Source: Enterococcus moraviensis ATCC BAA-383 | GTDB lineage: Bacteria; Bacillota; Bacilli; Lactobacillales; Enterococcaceae | Assembly (NCBI RefSeq): GCF_000407445.1 | Contig: NZ_ASWB01000001.1 | Location: 1,178,001-1,242,000 of the forward strand | Reading direction: 5' to 3' | DNA length: 64,000 bases | Shown: one piece after another, positions 17,944 to 27,491 of the stretch | Position numbering within the stretch: position 1 is the first letter of the stretch | Layout of the letters: every line of letters begins with the position of its first letter | Program-made: the position numbers and the translations under genes | Notes under the pieces: model-generated | The model's database searches: none | What the model was told of the DNA's origin: nothing | Seen by the model: only the letters and a program-made list of their open reading frames with translations

Positions 17944-19313
17944 ATCTCTATTTCACTCGTTTCCTTCTCGTTTTTTGAATTCAACCTGCCAATGTATAGA
18001 AAGAACAGCATTGCACCTAGTCTATTTACCAAAACGATATCTGTAATTAGACATGCTGAGATTAAAATCGTTAATACGATCAAACTTTGAAATAAGTAAT
18101 CTGTGTAATTATTTGTATTCATTTTAAATAGAGTAATCAGTGTTTTAAACACATTATATAAAATGAACAAAATAAATGGGATCGTTCCTAAAAGTCCTGT
18201 TGTTGCTAATAAAAAGAATAAAAAATTATGTGGGGTTTGTTCTTTTTGAGAAATCCATGTATTCGGTAAATTTTTCTGAGCATACGGAAGGATTCCTTTT
18301 GGCGAAGTTCCGAGTATTGGCGTGCTTTCAAATATCTCAAATGCACTTTTCCAAAGCTTAAATCGGCTGTTAGAAACATCCGAATCTTCCCCTGTATCTG
18401 GACGATCTAAAGAAATACTTTCTTTATCATTACTTTTTACCACAATCACTTTGCTTACTGCTTTAGCAGACACTACAGATACTTTTTGTGTTACTTCCAT
18501 TGTAAAATATAGTCCTATGACAGCCACCATTGTAATAGCTACTGAATAAGCCAGTCTTTTTACTAACGCCATCGTTCTTTTATTGTAATAACAATAGAAG
18601 AATACCGCCACAACCGTAATAGCCATGATTTCTACCGTTGCTGTTCTTGAACCTGAAAGGACAACGAAGAAAAATTCCAAAAGAATACTAGCGATCAAAA
18701 GACCTTTATAAAGTTTCCCTTTTGCTTCTTTAAATAAATGTAGAGAAAAACAGATTGCAACTACGGAAATGGTTGCAGCATAGTTAGGATCTACAAAAAC
18801 ACCGTACAAACGGTTTTCAACGAATCCCATACGAATACCATAATATAATTTATCTAGTGGCGCTGTATATTTAAATTGAACAAAGAACATTCCTAGCGAA
18901 ATAATCACTAGAATCAGCCAAGTAAACACTAAAACCTTTTCGACTAACTGAAACAATTCTTTCCGATTCTTTTTCCCAAGTTCATAAACAACAAAGAAAA
19001 AAAGTACTTCCCAGATTATTAACTTGAAATTCGACATTAGTTCAGATGAACCATTAGCAATCGAAGAAATAATCAGTACTGCTGTAAATATAAGTAATAA
19101 TAGGCTTGGTTTCTCCCTCTTTTGAAACCAGTCCAGTCCATTTCGGATAAGTAATAATCCCCCAGCCAATGAAATAATAGTGAAAATAACACTATCAAAT
19201 TTTGATGGAATAAGACTATAAGTACTAATCATACGTAAAATTAACATAAATTCCCAAAGAAGGATAAAAGGTATTTCCACCTTATCAAGTATTTCATTCG
19301 CTTTTTTCATCAT
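17940..19313 (-). CDS. O-antigen polymerase/ligase-like membrane protein (Wzy/WaaL), 457 aa
   Basis: A polytopic membrane protein with about eleven segments and one large extracytoplasmic loop (about residues 270-340, including NSRFKLWKSAFEIFESTPIL followed by GTSPKG and, a little later, TPHNFLFFLLATTG). The 'W..A...F...P..G.G.G' then 'HN..L' pattern in that loop is the Wzy_C signature shared by O-antigen polymerases and ligases. It would polymerise lipid-linked repeat units or ligate them to an acceptor. RBS AAGGAGACAG; its stop is coupled to LicD. A second protein of this class is at 30265. Confidence 0.88.
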   Translation of the reverse strand: MMKKANEILDKVEIPFILLWEFMLILRMISTYSLIPSKFDSVIFTIISLAGGLLLIRNGLDWFQKREKPSLLLLIFTAVLIISSIANGSSELMSNFKLIIWEVLFFFVVYELGKKNRKELFQLVEKVLVFTWLILVIISLGMFFVQFKYTAPLDKLYYGIRMGFVENRLYGVFVDPNYAATISVVAICFSLHLFKEAKGKLYKGLLIASILLEFFFVVLSGSRTATVEIMAITVVAVFFYCYYNKRTMALVKRLAYSVAITMVAVIGLYFTMEVTQKVSVVSAKAVSKVIVVKSNDKESISLDRPDTGEDSDVSNSRFKLWKSAFEIFESTPILGTSPKGILPYAQKNLPNTWISQKEQTPHNFLFFLLATTGLLGTIPFILFILYNVFKTLITLFKMNTNNYTDYLFQSLIVLTILISACLITDIVLVNRLGAMLFFLYIGRLNSKNEKETSEIEI

Positions 19314-19341
19314 TAACCCTGTCTCCTTGACTCAATAAAGT

Positions 19342-20331
19342 CTATTTATTTATTTTTCTTACCATACCATTTTCTAAACGTGACAATAGTTTATAAAAGT
19401 AAGGATTTACTCTCAACGCAATCATTGACAGTTTTCTTGGTTTAGTAAAATATTGATTTTTAAGTACAAACATAAAATTCTTGCGTAAAAATCGAATGAT
19501 TTCTTTTTGCTTTTTCTTTTCCTCTACCCCTAATTCACTACTGTTCATCATTTTATCTAAAACGGTAAAATAAGCCCAACAAACGCGTGTATGTGCAACA
19601 TTCACTAATTCAGGATATTTTGCTAACACACGTGCTTCATTATTTTCCCACGCTTTGATCATGTCTAAATCTTTCATTGTAAAATGGTTACTTGAAATGC
19701 TGTTCTCTCGATGATAGTAAACGTATTTTTGGCTTGTATCAATGACGACTTTCGAGGTTTCTTCAAGTACATCTAAAATTACTGCAGCATCTTCTGTAAT
19801 CATTCCCACTGGATAACGAACATGCTCAAATATTTCTCTCTTATATAATTTATTCGTTGCACTAATCGTACTTAACTTGCCTTCAAATGTAATTTTAGCA
19901 GCCCCAACCATATCCGTTACAAGATATTTTCGTTCTTTTATGACAGGTTCTTTCCCTGCATAAACATCTAAAAATCCAACGGTTGCTAAATCAGCATCTT
20001 CATTTTTCAAGTTGTTATACAAAAGTTCATACATATCCTCAGCAATATAATCATCACTATCTACAAAACCAAGATATCGACCTTTAGCGATTTCTATTCC
20101 AGCATTTCTTGCTGCACTTAATCCGCCATTTACTTGATGAATAACGGTTACCCTTTTATCTCTAGCAGCATAGTCATCACACATTTCACCACAATTGTCT
20201 GGTGATCCATCATCAACTAGAATTAGTTCAAAATCTTGAAATGTCTGATTTAAAATAGAGTTTACACACTTGTCTAAGTACTTTTCAACATTATACACTG
20301 GTACTATAATACTTATTTCTGGCACTGCCAT
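19342..20331 (-). CDS. GT2 family glycosyltransferase, 329 aa
   Basis: A cytosolic GT-A fold family 2 enzyme: ISIIVPVYNVEKYLDKCVNS at the N-terminus, the nucleotide-binding LVDDGSPDNCG (about 39-49), GGLSAARNAG, and the metal-binding FVDSDDYI (about 89-97). The C-terminal third is basic and helical (KKKQKEIIRFLRKNF...), probably for membrane association. It starts with AGGAGTGAA-ATG and follows the SDR gene at 20333 directly, in one operon. The transferred sugar cannot be inferred. Confidence 0.93.
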   Translation of the reverse strand: MAVPEISIIVPVYNVEKYLDKCVNSILNQTFQDFELILVDDGSPDNCGEMCDDYAARDKRVTVIHQVNGGLSAARNAGIEIAKGRYLGFVDSDDYIAEDMYELLYNNLKNEDADLATVGFLDVYAGKEPVIKERKYLVTDMVGAAKITFEGKLSTISATNKLYKREIFEHVRYPVGMITEDAAVILDVLEETSKVVIDTSQKYVYYHRENSISSNHFTMKDLDMIKAWENNEARVLAKYPELVNVAHTRVCWAYFTVLDKMMNSSELGVEEKKKQKEIIRFLRKNFMFVLKNQYFTKPRKLSMIALRVNPYFYKLLSRLENGMVRKINK

Positions 20332-20332
20332 T

Positions 20333-21385
20333 TCACTCCTCAGTTTTCATGATTCTAATTACTTGTTCCAATCCTTCATCTAAAGAATAAATAGGCTTCC
20401 ATCCTAACGTTTCAATTTTCGTTGTATCTAAAATTGCTTGCGTTGCTTTCGAATAACCTGCTGACTCACTCGAATCTGGAATTTCAAAAATAACTTTAGT
20501 CCCAGCAATTTCAGAAATCTTCGTCGCTAATTCTTTTAACGTTAAATCAAATTCACTGTTTGCAATGTTATACGCTTCGCCATTTTCACCATTAAATAAT
20601 AAATACAATAAAGCATAGGCTGCATCAGCAACATAACTATAGGAATAATATTGTGTCCCTTCACTCTTCAACACAATATCTTCACCATTCACTGCATTTT
20701 TAATAAACTGAGAAGAAGCTTTGGAATCTTCTGACAGCATGGTCGGACCGAAAATTCGACAAAGTCTTGGAATGACTACATCTATTCCGTATTGTTTGAT
20801 ATAGGCTTGGCACAATGCTTCACTGGCACGTTTGCCTTCTGGATAACCCGCTCTTAACGTATTACAATCAATATAGCCACAATATTGTTCATCAAATTTC
20901 TCAGTATCGCCTCTATTTTCGCCATACACTTCAACTGTAGAAAGAAACAATACACGTTCAACTGTATTTTTAGAAGCATAATCAAGTACTTGCTCTGTTC
21001 CTTTGATATTAGTCATTATCGTATTGATGGGATCACTCACATAAGCTTTTGGATGTGTGTTACTTGCGCCATGAATGATAAAGTCATATTGAACATCAGA
21101 TGATAACGGTTCTAAAATATCGCCTATCACTAAATGAAAATTACTATCATCCTTATAGTTACTAAATCTTGATTCTAACTTAGTTTGATTTCTTCCCATT
21201 GCGTAAACAGAAATATTTAGATCTTGCTTTTCATTTATAGACATCAAACAATCAATCAAAAATGTACCGATCATTCCTGAGGCACCGACAAACAATAAAG
21301 ATTTATTGCTTAGTTTTTCCCAGTTTAATGGATTGCCAATTACTTTTTCAATATCTTTTTGATAATCAAGATTTCTCGAAAACAT
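20333..21385 (-). CDS. NAD-dependent epimerase/dehydratase-like SDR, 350 aa
   Basis: An extended SDR. The nucleotide-binding motif is LFVGASGMIGTFLID (about 30-44), the catalytic Ser is in LFLSTVEVYGENRG, and the Tyr-Lys pair is probably YPEGKRASE (about 180). It lies between the cytidylyltransferase (21395) and the GT2 gene. In teichoic-acid systems the reductase that partners TarI is the zinc alcohol dehydrogenase TarJ, which is not seen here; a SDR next to an IspD-like protein recalls the Bcs1-type CDP-ribitol synthase of Haemophilus. So it may make the polyol or sugar that is activated by CTP, but it could equally be a nucleotide-sugar epimerase. Confidence 0.85.
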   Translation of the reverse strand: MFSRNLDYQKDIEKVIGNPLNWEKLSNKSLLFVGASGMIGTFLIDCLMSINEKQDLNISVYAMGRNQTKLESRFSNYKDDSNFHLVIGDILEPLSSDVQYDFIIHGASNTHPKAYVSDPINTIMTNIKGTEQVLDYASKNTVERVLFLSTVEVYGENRGDTEKFDEQYCGYIDCNTLRAGYPEGKRASEALCQAYIKQYGIDVVIPRLCRIFGPTMLSEDSKASSQFIKNAVNGEDIVLKSEGTQYYSYSYVADAAYALLYLLFNGENGEAYNIANSEFDLTLKELATKISEIAGTKVIFEIPDSSESAGYSKATQAILDTTKIETLGWKPIYSLDEGLEQVIRIMKTEE

Positions 21386-21394
21386 ATTTTTCTC

Positions 21395-22099
21395 CTATTC
21401 TTCTTTCATCCTAAGATATCCTTTAAACAATTGAAGATCATCTTGTGTCGTCAATTTAATATTTTTATCTGAACCCACAGCAAAATAAAGCGTTTCTCCT
21501 AGATCCACCATCATCGTATTCGTATATGATGACTCAGAGATACCAATTCCTTCTCTAAACGCTTTTTCATAAGCCCAAACAAGTTTATCAAACTGGTATG
21601 CTTGTGGTGTGGATACCCTTCTCAATGTTTCTCTATTAATATATTGTTTTGTTGTTTCTTCTGTTTCTTTCACAAAAATTTGTTCATTGTAAGGTAAAGA
21701 GGTTACAGCATTGCCAAATTCTTTACATTTTACGATAACATCTGAAAGAACGATTTCATCCACTAATGGACGAATGCCATCATGAATAACGACCGTGTCA
21801 TCTTCTGTTGAGTGCGCTTTAAGAAAATCAACACCATTTCTGATAGATTCTTGTCCGCTGTTCCCACCTTCAATAATCCAGGCTAATTTATCAATATGGT
21901 ACTCTTTTGCATAGGCGTGCAACGTATCTTCCCAGCCTTTTTTACAAACGACTAAAATTCTATCGATCATCGGATGTTTTTGGAAAGATTCCAACGTATA
22001 AATAATAATTGGCTTATCTTCCACCATAATGAATTGTTTCGGGATATCTTGTCCCATTCTTTTGCCTACTCCACCGGCAATAATCAGTGCTGTAATCAT
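21395..22099 (-). CDS. IspD/TarI-like cytidylyltransferase, 234 aa
   Basis: A CTP-dependent cytidylyltransferase. The N-terminal ALIIAGGVGKRMGQDIPKQF is the CTP-binding signature, HDGIRPLVDE (about 103-112) carries the conserved Asp/Arg, and RRVSTPQAYQFDKL is typical. The same fold makes CDP-methylerythritol (IspD) and CDP-ribitol or related CDP-polyols (TarI/Bcs1). Position between a LicD gene (22096, coupled through ATGA) and a SDR favours the polysaccharide role, giving the CDP-polyol used by the LicD proteins. The isoprenoid function is not excluded by sequence alone. RBS AAGGAGG. Confidence 0.9.
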   Translation of the reverse strand: MITALIIAGGVGKRMGQDIPKQFIMVEDKPIIIYTLESFQKHPMIDRILVVCKKGWEDTLHAYAKEYHIDKLAWIIEGGNSGQESIRNGVDFLKAHSTEDDTVVIHDGIRPLVDEIVLSDVIVKCKEFGNAVTSLPYNEQIFVKETEETTKQYINRETLRRVSTPQAYQFDKLVWAYEKAFREGIGISESSYTNTMMVDLGETLYFAVGSDKNIKLTTQDDLQLFKGYLRMKEE

Positions 22100-22983
22100 T
22101 TATTTTCCTCCTTCAAACTTTGTACGCAATAATAAGTTCCTTTATACTTTTTATACGAGTGTTTGGTATCAATCAAAACTGCTTCATGGTGAGAAACTCG
22201 ATCTTTTTCATCAGGTAACTCCATGTAATTACCAAAAACTTGAGTCAAATAATTGTCATAGCCCACTGGTACAGGCATATAAGTATCTTCAAAAGGCAGA
22301 TATTCTGCTTTTTCAAAATCTTTTCTCTTATACAAATTCCCCATATATCTTGGTCCAACACATAGCTCAGTTACAAATTCACACTGATCAAAATCATATT
22401 TTGACATCTGTTTACTTGCGAATGACCAAATCATATAGCGGCCTTTTTTTGTCGGAATCAATTTCAGCAATACTCGACTACCCAAAGCCATGATTCCACC
22501 GTGCTTTTCAGGTACTACTTGTGAACAAAACAACGCATAAATAAGGGCCCATCCTTTTTGGATTTTCCTTTTTATTGTTGAATCTGGCGCACCATCCAAA
22601 GGAAAAATATCAATAGGTAACCCATGAGGGATGTCTAGATATTCTTGATATGGCTTAATGAATGTCGTATTATTCGCTCGAATCGTGGTAAAAGAATTAT
22701 GGTCAATAAATGTTTTAGATGGTCTCAAAATCGAATATTTTTCTATATCCGCGTGTTCAGTCCATAACGCATAAAGCTTTTCATAATCCTTACGAGGCAT
22801 AAAGAAATCCAAGTCATCATCCCAAGGTATAAATCCTTCATTTCTAACCGTTCCAATACAGCCTCCACCGCAAAAATAACATAATAATTGATATTTTTCG
22901 CAAAAGCTAACGAAATATTTTGCCATTTCTAAATTTATTTTTTGAATTTCTTTTATCTGCTCTGTATTTTCTATATCATTCAT
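22096..22983 (-). CDS. LicD-family phosphotransferase, 295 aa
   Basis: Second LicD protein. The signature CYFCGGGCIGTVRNEGFIPW followed by DDDLDFFMPR (about 36-65) carries the metal-binding aspartates, and GLPIDIFPLDGAP follows (about 140). It differs clearly from the LicD at 17119, so the two probably act on different acceptors or linkages, for example primer and chain extension in a polyol-phosphate polymer (inference). GAGGAG is 14 bases from the ATG, longer than usual. It is the first gene of the run that ends at the flippase, with a 270-base spacer upstream that likely contains the promoter. Confidence 0.9.
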   Translation of the reverse strand: MNDIENTEQIKEIQKINLEMAKYFVSFCEKYQLLCYFCGGGCIGTVRNEGFIPWDDDLDFFMPRKDYEKLYALWTEHADIEKYSILRPSKTFIDHNSFTTIRANNTTFIKPYQEYLDIPHGLPIDIFPLDGAPDSTIKRKIQKGWALIYALFCSQVVPEKHGGIMALGSRVLLKLIPTKKGRYMIWSFASKQMSKYDFDQCEFVTELCVGPRYMGNLYKRKDFEKAEYLPFEDTYMPVPVGYDNYLTQVFGNYMELPDEKDRVSHHEAVLIDTKHSYKKYKGTYYCVQSLKEENK

Positions 22984-23255
22984 GGTTGAATACTAAGCTC
23001 CTCAAAACACTTAATTTTTTTCAAAAATACACCTTGTCCATTCTCTCATATCTGCTAAAAACTTTCAATAACTTCCCTTATATCTTAATGTAACTGTAAA
23101 AGACAATGGCGACTATATAGATTAATAGGCTCTTTACTTAGTTTACTATTTACTCAAAAAAATACTGAGATCAAGTATCAGAGAAATTCTGATACTCTAC
23201 CCCAGCATTATTAATGATAAAAATTTAATACAACATATAGTTTTTATAAAGCAGA

Positions 23256-24812
23256 CTATTTTTTGATGTTTTCTTCTGATTTTTGAAATAATAACCCTAT
23301 TGCTAAAATAGCTGGTATAAAAATCCCCATAGAATACCTTGGACTAGACTCCCATATCAATAAAAATACAAAATATCCCGTTATATAAATACTACTAAAA
23401 AATATAAATGGATTTATAACTTTGAAAAATTTAATTGCAGAAAAAACAATACCTAAATAAATCAAATATTGGATGACCATCATGATTGAATAAATAATCA
23501 AACCACTGAAATTATTTTTGAAAACCCACATTTTTTCTTGACTTCTTCCAGTACCCAAAAAGACTTCAAAAGAAGATTTTAAATCTCCTGAACCCCACGT
23601 TACAGAAACTTTGTTATTAAGTGCCTTAATTAGCTGTATCAGATTCATGGCTTTAAGTCTTTGTTTAATAACTTTAATATGTTCTACTTGAATTTTCTTT
23701 TTTGACATTTTTTTATCTAAAAACATATCCCAAGTAAATCGTTGCTCAGTTGAATTATAAGCGCCAACTGTCCATTTAGCTTTGTTCTCATTAGGCAAGT
23801 CATCAGGAATAGGCGTATTATGTAACCCCATCATTATATAATGAGTATTAGGTTGCCCATAATTTTTATCTGGAAATAGATTCTGAGAATCGATAAATTG
23901 TCCCCATAAAAAATTGCCGAAAAATAAGAATATAAAAGGAACCAGGCCTATGACTCTTCTCTTTCCATTATTATATAATAATAAAAATAAGGATAGCGCA
24001 ATCACTAATATAAGCACCGTTCCCTTACTAATAAAACCTAACACACAAAAAATAGAGGTTAATATGATATAAAGATAGCTGAATTTATTTGTTCCTTCAT
24101 TTGTTATTTTTAAATAGCCCGTAAAGAAGAACAACGTTAATGACATGAAAAATAGCGATAATATATCTGTATAAGCAACAGGAACATGTAACGTAATTTG
24201 AATAGCAAAAACAAGAATCTGAATAGTTACTAAGGACACTAAATTACTGACTTTCAAATTCTTTAATGATAAAAAGGTCAATAGAATCGTGATTATATGC
24301 ATTAGACTAAATACTATAATAATTGAACTGTAGTTATGACCAAAAAAAGTCCGAATAGCTGAAAAAATATACATTAAAAGAAGATTTTGAGGGTTAGAAT
24401 ACATATAATTATATCCCCACTTCTCACCAATAGATAACTGATCCAAAAATTTTAATGTAATTGCAGCGTCATCTACAGCTTGTTTAAAGCCAATAAATTT
24501 GATAAACAGTAATAGCGAGATAAAATAGATTATCAATTCTATCGTAAAAAAAATAAAAGTGAATTTATTACTTAGTACCCATTTTTTTGTCCCTTTCGCT
24601 AAAAAATGGGCAATAATAGGATACAAAAGTAACGTAAAAACGAAACAACTAATATTAATCAAGATAATCGTTTTGGTTGAATGAACATTTCTAAATAGCG
24701 AAAATATTTCCCCAATCCTAGGAGAAAAAATTGTCGTAAAAACAGCCCATAACATTGTAAAAATAGATGCTACTAAGAAAAATGTATAAATATAATTCAA
24801 ATATTTTTTCAT
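23256..24812 (-). CDS. GT-C-type membrane glycosyltransferase (GT39/PMT-like), 518 aa
   Basis: A polytopic membrane protein with about twelve hydrophobic segments. The first large outer loop has FKQAVDDAAITLKFLDQLSI, an acidic pair followed by an aromatic region (WGYNYMYSNPQNLLLMYIFS) as in GT-C enzymes that use polyprenyl-phosphate sugars. A C-terminal soluble loop (about 360-430) precedes the last helices. The frame opens at 24878, but ATG at 24812 (MKKYLNYIY) follows AGAGGTGG at close spacing and gives a normal first helix. Base composition is more AT-rich than neighbours. Likely transfers a side-chain sugar outside the membrane; target unknown. Confidence 0.8.
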   Translation of the reverse strand: MKKYLNYIYTFFLVASIFTMLWAVFTTIFSPRIGEIFSLFRNVHSTKTIILINISCFVFTLLLYPIIAHFLAKGTKKWVLSNKFTFIFFTIELIIYFISLLLFIKFIGFKQAVDDAAITLKFLDQLSIGEKWGYNYMYSNPQNLLLMYIFSAIRTFFGHNYSSIIIVFSLMHIITILLTFLSLKNLKVSNLVSLVTIQILVFAIQITLHVPVAYTDILSLFFMSLTLFFFTGYLKITNEGTNKFSYLYIILTSIFCVLGFISKGTVLILVIALSLFLLLYNNGKRRVIGLVPFIFLFFGNFLWGQFIDSQNLFPDKNYGQPNTHYIMMGLHNTPIPDDLPNENKAKWTVGAYNSTEQRFTWDMFLDKKMSKKKIQVEHIKVIKQRLKAMNLIQLIKALNNKVSVTWGSGDLKSSFEVFLGTGRSQEKMWVFKNNFSGLIIYSIMMVIQYLIYLGIVFSAIKFFKVINPFIFFSSIYITGYFVFLLIWESSPRYSMGIFIPAILAIGLLFQKSEENIKK

Positions 24813-24928
24813 ATGCCACCTCTTTATAATCGTTATCTCTACACCTTTTAATCTTGAGTCTGCTAACGAATAGAACAAATCTTCTTAAAACATACTAAGT
24901 TTAATGATATCTTTACATCCAAAGTATA

Positions 24929-24964
24929 GACCATCGCTGACAAATAAATTTGCTAGAGATGGTC
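24929..24964 (-). terminator. Stem-loop after the GH25-GW gene, possible terminator
   Basis: GACCATC and GATGGTC flank an extended imperfect stem with a CAAA/TTTG inner pair. No strong T-run follows on the minus strand, so termination efficiency is doubtful. Confidence 0.4.
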
Positions 24965-25001
24965 ATTCATTTTGATATCGTTACTTTATTTATTGATCCA
25001 A

Positions 25002-27491
25002 CTACTTATCGAAACCTTTTGCATCCATCCAGCCAATTACTTCTCCATCTACTTTGAATTGGTACCACGTGGCTTTTACTGTTTTTGCTTCTTTAATGAT
25101 TTCTACATCTTTTCCAGCGTACGTTGGGCTACTTGCTAGTCTTGGATTGTTGCCTTCCGTGTAATAGATTTTATTGTAGATGCCGTGGTTTTGATTTGAA
25201 CTTACTTTTGCTTTGAAGTTGACTGCTTTCTCATATTCGATCGCGTCATACTTATCGAAACCTTTTGCATCCATCCAGCCAATTACTTCTCCATCTACTT
25301 TGAATTGGTACCACGTAGCTTTTACTGTTTTCGCTTCTTTAATGATTTCTACATCTTTTCCAGCGTACGTTGGGCTACTTGCTAGTCTTGGATTGTTGCC
25401 TTCCGTGTAATAGATTTTATTGTAGATGCCGTGGTTTTGATTTGAACTTACTTTTGCTTTGAAGTTGACTGCTTTCTCATATTCAATCGCGTCATAAGTG
25501 TCAAATCCTTTCGCATCCATCCAACCTACGACGACACCATTTACTTTGAATTGGTACCACGTGGCTTTTACTGTTTTCGCTTCTTTAATGATCTCTACAT
25601 CTTTTCCAGCGTACGTTGGACTACTTGCTAGTCTTGGATTATTGCTTTCCGTGTAATAGATTTTATTGTAGATGCCGTGGTTTTGATTTGAACTTACTTT
25701 TGCTTTGAAGTTGACTGTTTTCTCATATTCGATCGCGTCATAAGTGTCAAATCCTTTCGCATCCATCCAACCTACGACGACACCGTTTACTTTGAATTGG
25801 TACCACGTTGCTTTTACTGTTTTCGCTTCTTTAATGATCTCTACATCTTTTCCAGCGTACGTTGGGCTACTTGCTAGTCTTGGATTGTTGCCTTCCGTGT
25901 AATAGATTTTATTGTAGATGCCGTGGTTTTGATTTGAACTTACTTTTGCTTTGAAGTTGACTGCTTTCTCATATTCGATCGCGTCATACTTATCGAAACC
26001 TTTTCCATCCATCCAGCCAATTACTTCTCCATCTACTTTGAATTGGTACCATGTGGCTTTTGTTGTTTTCGCTTCTTTAATGATTTCTACATCTTTTCCA
26101 GCGTACGTTGGGCTACTTGCTAGTCTTGGATTGTTGCCTTCCGTGTAATAGATTTTATTGTAGATGCCGTGGTTTTGATTTGAACTTACTTTTGCTTTGA
26201 AGCTGACTGTTTTCTCATATTCGATCGCGTCATAAGTGTCAAATCCTTTCGCATCCATCCAACCTACGACGACACCGTTTACTTTGAATTGGTACCACGT
26301 TGCTTTTACTGTTTTCGCTTCTTTAATGATCTCTACATCTTTTCCAGCGTACGTTGGGCTACTTGCTAGTCTTGGGTTATCTCCCTCAGTATTGTAAATT
26401 TTGCTATAAATCCCATGATTTTGTCCACTTTTTATAATCCCTTTAACGTTTACATCTTTCTCATAATCTATAAGATCATAAGAATCTCCTGAACTTAGAA
26501 ACAAATTATTATACGAAATATTGACATCAAATTTACCACCTATTCCAGTATTAACATTTGGGAAAGTTACCTCTGAGGACCATTGCCATGCTGCATAATT
26601 TGTATGAAGTAAATTTGTATTTACAGGATTGTATGGATACTGAGCGACCCAACTATTCTGTAAACCTAGAACAGCTGTATCTAATATTTTTCTGTTGAAC
26701 CAATCAAACATAGAATAATGAGCAACTTTATTATAGCCCCAAGCATTTAATCTATTTCGAAATACTACTGAATTAGCCGTTACATTTCCTTTCGCCATAT
26801 CTATTTGTTCTGCATCGTTTACCATTACTGTATTCTTAGACAGACCTAGCGCAGAAGCTTGACTTGCAAAAAAGTCAGCTTCTGCTTCAGCCATTTTTGC
26901 ATCAGAAAACCAACTATAATGATATACCGACACAGATAAACCAGCTTGTTTAGCATTTTCAATTTGAGTTTTTGCATATGGATTGACATAGGTCGTAAAC
27001 TCCGTTAATTTTACAACGACTCCCGTTACTCCATATCTTTTCATTATATTGTAATCGTTAACTGATATATTACCATTGTGTGAAGATACATCGATAAAGT
27101 TGATTGACGGTCTATTCGGCTCTGTTGCCGCAAAATAAGGAACTGAAAGTGCATAAGAACGCAATTGTGGCGTTTCAACTAAATCTGAACGTCGATTAGG
27201 ATCTGCCGGTAAAAAATCCGGATTTTTTTGCGCTTGTTTGCCCATTGGCGAATTATTGCTCTCAGTGATTTCTATCTCTTGTGAAGAGTTCGTCTCCTCT
27301 TCTTTCGATTGATTGTCACTCTCCATTTGTGTTGAATTATTTGACTCTTCTGTCTCACTAATACTGCTTGTTGTTTCCGTTGTCTGTTCAGTAGAGCTTA
27401 CTACTTCAGTATTTTCGTTTGCCCAAGCTTGGGAATTGAAACCAGTAATAGCAACAAGTACTCCTATTAAAATAAAATTTTTTTTCATCAA
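25002..27491 (-). CDS. Secreted GH25 muramidase with six C-terminal GW repeats, 829 aa
   Basis: Signal peptide MMKKNFILIGVLVAITGFNS with likely cleavage after QAWA (about residue 24), then a Ser/Thr/Glu-rich linker (about 25-90). The GH25 lysozyme domain is about 120-335: FIDVSSHNG carries the first catalytic Asp, VNDAEQ the D-x-E pair, and WQWSSEV the conserved C-terminal aromatic strand. This fold cleaves the MurNAc-GlcNAc bond of peptidoglycan. Residues 338-829 are six GW modules of 82 residues each (GYVEIIKE-type strand, WYQFKV, then the GWMDAKGFD ending), a type that binds lipoteichoic acid and wall polymers non-covalently. No LPXTG anchor. The gene is separately transcribed inside the polysaccharide locus. 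RBS AGAGGAA. An autolysin or remodelling enzyme matched to this wall glycan is likely. Confidence 0.92.
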   Translation of the reverse strand: MMKKNFILIGVLVAITGFNSQAWANENTEVVSSTEQTTETTSSISETEESNNSTQMESDNQSKEEETNSSQEIEITESNNSPMGKQAQKNPDFLPADPNRRSDLVETPQLRSYALSVPYFAATEPNRPSINFIDVSSHNGNISVNDYNIMKRYGVTGVVVKLTEFTTYVNPYAKTQIENAKQAGLSVSVYHYSWFSDAKMAEAEADFFASQASALGLSKNTVMVNDAEQIDMAKGNVTANSVVFRNRLNAWGYNKVAHYSMFDWFNRKILDTAVLGLQNSWVAQYPYNPVNTNLLHTNYAAWQWSSEVTFPNVNTGIGGKFDVNISYNNLFLSSGDSYDLIDYEKDVNVKGIIKSGQNHGIYSKIYNTEGDNPRLASSPTYAGKDVEIIKEAKTVKATWYQFKVNGVVVGWMDAKGFDTYDAIEYEKTVSFKAKVSSNQNHGIYNKIYYTEGNNPRLASSPTYAGKDVEIIKEAKTTKATWYQFKVDGEVIGWMDGKGFDKYDAIEYEKAVNFKAKVSSNQNHGIYNKIYYTEGNNPRLASSPTYAGKDVEIIKEAKTVKATWYQFKVNGVVVGWMDAKGFDTYDAIEYEKTVNFKAKVSSNQNHGIYNKIYYTESNNPRLASSPTYAGKDVEIIKEAKTVKATWYQFKVNGVVVGWMDAKGFDTYDAIEYEKAVNFKAKVSSNQNHGIYNKIYYTEGNNPRLASSPTYAGKDVEIIKEAKTVKATWYQFKVDGEVIGWMDAKGFDKYDAIEYEKAVNFKAKVSSNQNHGIYNKIYYTEGNNPRLASSPTYAGKDVEIIKEAKTVKATWYQFKVDGEVIGWMDAKGFDK
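25005..26480. repeat. Six tandem 246-bp coding repeats (GW modules)
   Basis: Six in-frame units of 82 codons. The first-coded unit (26235-26480) is the most divergent; the other five differ from one another by only a few residues (for example VNGVVVGW versus VDGEVIGW, GKGFDT versus GKGFDK), and the last two coded units are identical at protein level. This indicates recent unequal exchange or conversion. Confidence 0.95.

Noticed and set aside
25213-26148. Two almost identical 65-aa plus-strand ORFs (25213-25410 and 25951-26148)
   Set aside because: They are antisense shadows of the GW repeats, with no RBS, and are alike only because the repeats are.
25005-26480. Regularly spaced near-identical repeats resembling a CRISPR-like array
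   Set aside because: The 246-bp units are contiguous, all in frame, with no unique spacers; they encode GW modules.
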